Shown here: one piece after another, positions 6,256 through 7,402 of the stretch | How positions within the stretch are numbered: position 1 is the first letter of the stretch | How the letters are laid out: every line of letters begins with the position of its first letter | From: RGIG5472 sp051867635 | GTDB lineage: Bacteria > Bacillota > Clostridia > Oscillospirales > Oscillospiraceae | Reading direction: 5' to 3' | DNA length: 7,402 nt | NCBI GenBank assembly: GCA_051867635.1 | Contig: JBJDYT010000020.1 | Span: 1 to 7,402 of the forward strand | The notes under the pieces: generated by a model | Told to the model about the DNA's origin: nothing | Databases searched by the model: none | Seen by the model: only the letters and a program-made list of their open reading frames with translations | Translations under genes and position numbers: made by a program

Positions 6256-6322
6256 TTTTCCGGGGGCGTGTGTTTTCGCCGCCCCCGGCGGCGTATCCTA
6301 TCTGTTTTTTCCGGGGGCGTGT
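6256..6322 (+). repeat. 16-bp direct repeat pair
   Basis: TTTTCCGGGGGCGTGT occurs at 6256-6271 and again, exactly, at 6307-6322, 51 bp apart. The first copy forms a hairpin with CCCCCGG downstream (CCGGGGGC 6260-6267 with GCCCCCGG 6281-6288); the second takes part in a different inverted repeat (6303-6337). Confidence 0.7.
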
Positions 6323-6337
6323 ACCTCGGAAAAAACA
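6303..6337. repeat. 11-bp perfect inverted repeat with T/A-tract arms
   Basis: TGTTTTTTCCG (6303-6313) is the exact reverse complement of CGGAAAAAACA (6327-6337); three more pairs (one wobble) extend the stem inward, leaving a loop of about 7 nt. It lies about 75 bases after the ferredoxin-like gene stop. It lacks the downstream T tract of an intrinsic terminator; function unknown. Confidence 0.6.
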
Positions 6338-6342
6338 CTCTG

Positions 6343-6392
6343 CGCCGCGCAAACGTGCGCGCCGCTGGCGGCGCGTGCGCTGCCGCGCGGCG
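6343..6392. repeat. Large nested GC-rich hairpin
   Basis: The outer arms CGCCGCGC (6343-6350) and GCGCGGCG (6385-6392) pair perfectly. The inner arms CGCGCCGC (6358-6365) and GCGGCGCG (6368-6375) pair around a TG loop and extend outward by four more pairs, two of them wobbles. As RNA this would be very stable in either direction and could block exonucleases or slow polymerase. Confidence 0.6.
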
Positions 6393-6403
6393 AAAACATT
6401 CGA

Positions 6404-6440
6404 AAAAAGCGTCTGCGTCCTCCGGGCGCAGACGCTTTTT
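6404..6440. terminator. Bidirectional intrinsic terminator between the ferredoxin-like gene and metG
   Basis: AAAAAGCGTCTGCG (6404-6417) and CGCAGACGCTTTTT (6427-6440) are perfect 14-base inverted repeats around a 9-nt loop. Each strand ends in a T tract (five T on plus, six on minus), as expected for two convergent genes. It lies ten bases past the metG stop codon. Confidence 0.92.
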
Positions 6441-6449
6441 CGAGTTATC

Positions 6450-7402
6450 TTAGCAGAGCTTCGCTCCGGCGGGGATGGCGTCGTCCACCATCAGCAGGTG
6501 CAGCTTCTCCTCGCCCTTCTCCTTGTGGACGGCGGAGATCAGCATGCCGCAGCTCTCCAGGCCCATCATCTTCCGCGGCGGCAGGTTCAAAATCGCCACC
6601 AGCGTCTTGCCCACCAGCTCCTCCGGCTCATAGAACTTGTGGATGCCGGAGAGGATCTGCCTGGGAGTGCCGCTGCCGTCGTCCAGGGTGAACTTCAGCA
6701 GCTTTTCGGACTTTTTCACCGCCTCGCAGGTCAGAACCTTGCAGACCCGCATATCGCACTTGGCAAACTCGTCGATCGTCACATCGGGCAGGACGGGCTT
6801 GGCCTTGGGCGCGTCGTTGGCGTGCTCCCGCTTCTCCAGCTCCTCCAGGGCCTTGGCCATGTCGATGCGGGGGAAGAGGGTCTCGCCCTTGTGGACGGTG
6901 ACCTCCGCGGGCAGAACGCCGTATTCGCCGGTCTTTTCCCAGGTGACCGCCTCGCCGGCAGCGCCGATCTGGGCAAAGGCCTTTTCACAGCTCTGGGGGA
7001 TGAAGGGGGTCAGCATGACCAGAGCGACCCGCAGAGCCTCCAGCAGATTGTACATGACCGTAGCCAGACGGGGCTTTTTGCTCTCGTCCTTGGCCAGCAC
7101 CCAGGGGGCGCACTCGTCGATGTACTTGTTGGCCCGCTGGATGAGCTTGAATACCTCTTCCAGAGCCAGATGGAGCTGCAGGGCGTCCATCTGCTTTTCA
7201 TATTTACCCTTGGTGGATTTGATCATCTCCACCAGCTCGTCGTCGATGGGGTCGGCTTCTCTCTCAGCGATCAGGGTGCCGCCGAAGTATTTCTCCACCA
7301 TGGCGGTGGTGCGGGAGACCAGGTTGCCCAGGTCGTTGGCCAGGTCCGTGTTGATGGTCTGGATCAGCAGCTCGTTGGAGAAGTTGCCGTCGGAGCCGAA
7401 GG
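6450..7402 (-). CDS. metG: Methionyl-tRNA synthetase, C-terminal part (start lies beyond the right edge)
   Basis: Cytosolic enzyme that charges tRNA-Met with methionine. The window holds the last 316 codons; the frame stays open from the ATG at 7301 to the window edge and reads family-like sequence (GNFSNELLIQTINTDLANDL), so 7301 is an internal methionine and not the start. The visible part is the helical anticodon-binding domain (about the first 160 residues, with NKYIDECAPWVLAK), a charged linker (KREHANDAPKAKP), and a C-terminal EMAP/ARC1-type tRNA-binding OB-fold (about 6453-6782) with TIDEFAKCDMRVCKV, KSEKLLKF, ILSGI and NLPPRKMMGLES. This appended domain occurs in the longer, dimeric bacterial MetRS. 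The KMSKS and HIGH motifs lie outside. TAA at 6450-6452 is followed at once by a strong terminator. Confidence 0.96.
   Translation of the reverse strand, partial: FGSDGNFSNELLIQTINTDLANDLGNLVSRTTAMVEKYFGGTLIAEREADPIDDELVEMIKSTKGKYEKQMDALQLHLALEEVFKLIQRANKYIDECAPWVLAKDESKKPRLATVMYNLLEALRVALVMLTPFIPQSCEKAFAQIGAAGEAVTWEKTGEYGVLPAEVTVHKGETLFPRIDMAKALEELEKREHANDAPKAKPVLPDVTIDEFAKCDMRVCKVLTCEAVKKSEKLLKFTLDDGSGTPRQILSGIHKFYEPEELVGKTLVAILNLPPRKMMGLESCGMLISAVHKEKGEEKLHLLMVDDAIPAGAKLC

Noticed and set aside
6185..6691. Plus-strand frame of 168 codons running from the ferredoxin-like gene end into metG antisense
   Set aside because: It crosses the repeat cluster and the bidirectional terminator and gives Arg/Ala/Pro/Ser-rich sequence with no family resemblance.
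7299..7301. ATG at 7301 as the start of a 283-residue protein
   Set aside because: The frame stays open to the window edge, and the upstream 33 codons encode typical MetRS sequence, so this methionine is internal.

Overview
The window looks like chromosomal DNA from a high-GC gut Firmicute, most likely an Oscillospirales member of the Flavonifractor/Lawsonibacter/Oscillibacter kind. This rests on coding regions near two-thirds G+C, consensus sigma-A promoters, AGGAGG-type ribosome binding sites, and an MsmK/UgpC-type ATPase and MetRS of clostridial character. No taxonomic search could be run.

Layout, left to right. Bases 1-517 (minus) are the N-terminal half of an MsmK/UgpC-type sugar-ABC-transporter ATPase. 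It has a good promoter at 783-811 and a leader of about 260 nt full of inverted repeats. Bases 822-1895 (minus) encode an M24 aminopeptidase P. A divergent promoter region (1896-2106) then serves this gene and an M50-type membrane zinc metalloprotease (2107-3315, plus) that carries a long helical cytosolic tail. Bases 3366-4440 form a markedly AT-richer patch with one secreted lipoprotein gene (3520-4422, plus). A strong bidirectional terminator (4567-4598) separates it from tatD (4641-5405, minus). A short divergent region follows, holding a near-perfect operator-like palindrome in front of a cysteine-rich ferredoxin-like gene (5527-6228, plus). After 220 bases packed with inverted and direct repeats, ending in a second bidirectional terminator, comes the C-terminal part of methionyl-tRNA synthetase (6450-7402, minus, running off the window).

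The genes look like independent transcription units rather than one operon: orientation changes often, and most units have their own promoter or terminator. MetG and TatD, often neighbours in Firmicutes, are both on the minus strand here but are separated by the oppositely oriented ferredoxin-like gene. I see no phage, transposase, CRISPR, tRNA or rRNA. No complete new system is evident. The best leads are: the ferredoxin-like protein with a predicted Crp/Fnr-class operator; the uncharacterised M50 protease with its structured leader; the compositionally foreign lipoprotein island; and the repeat-rich gaps at 4423-4566 and 6229-6403.
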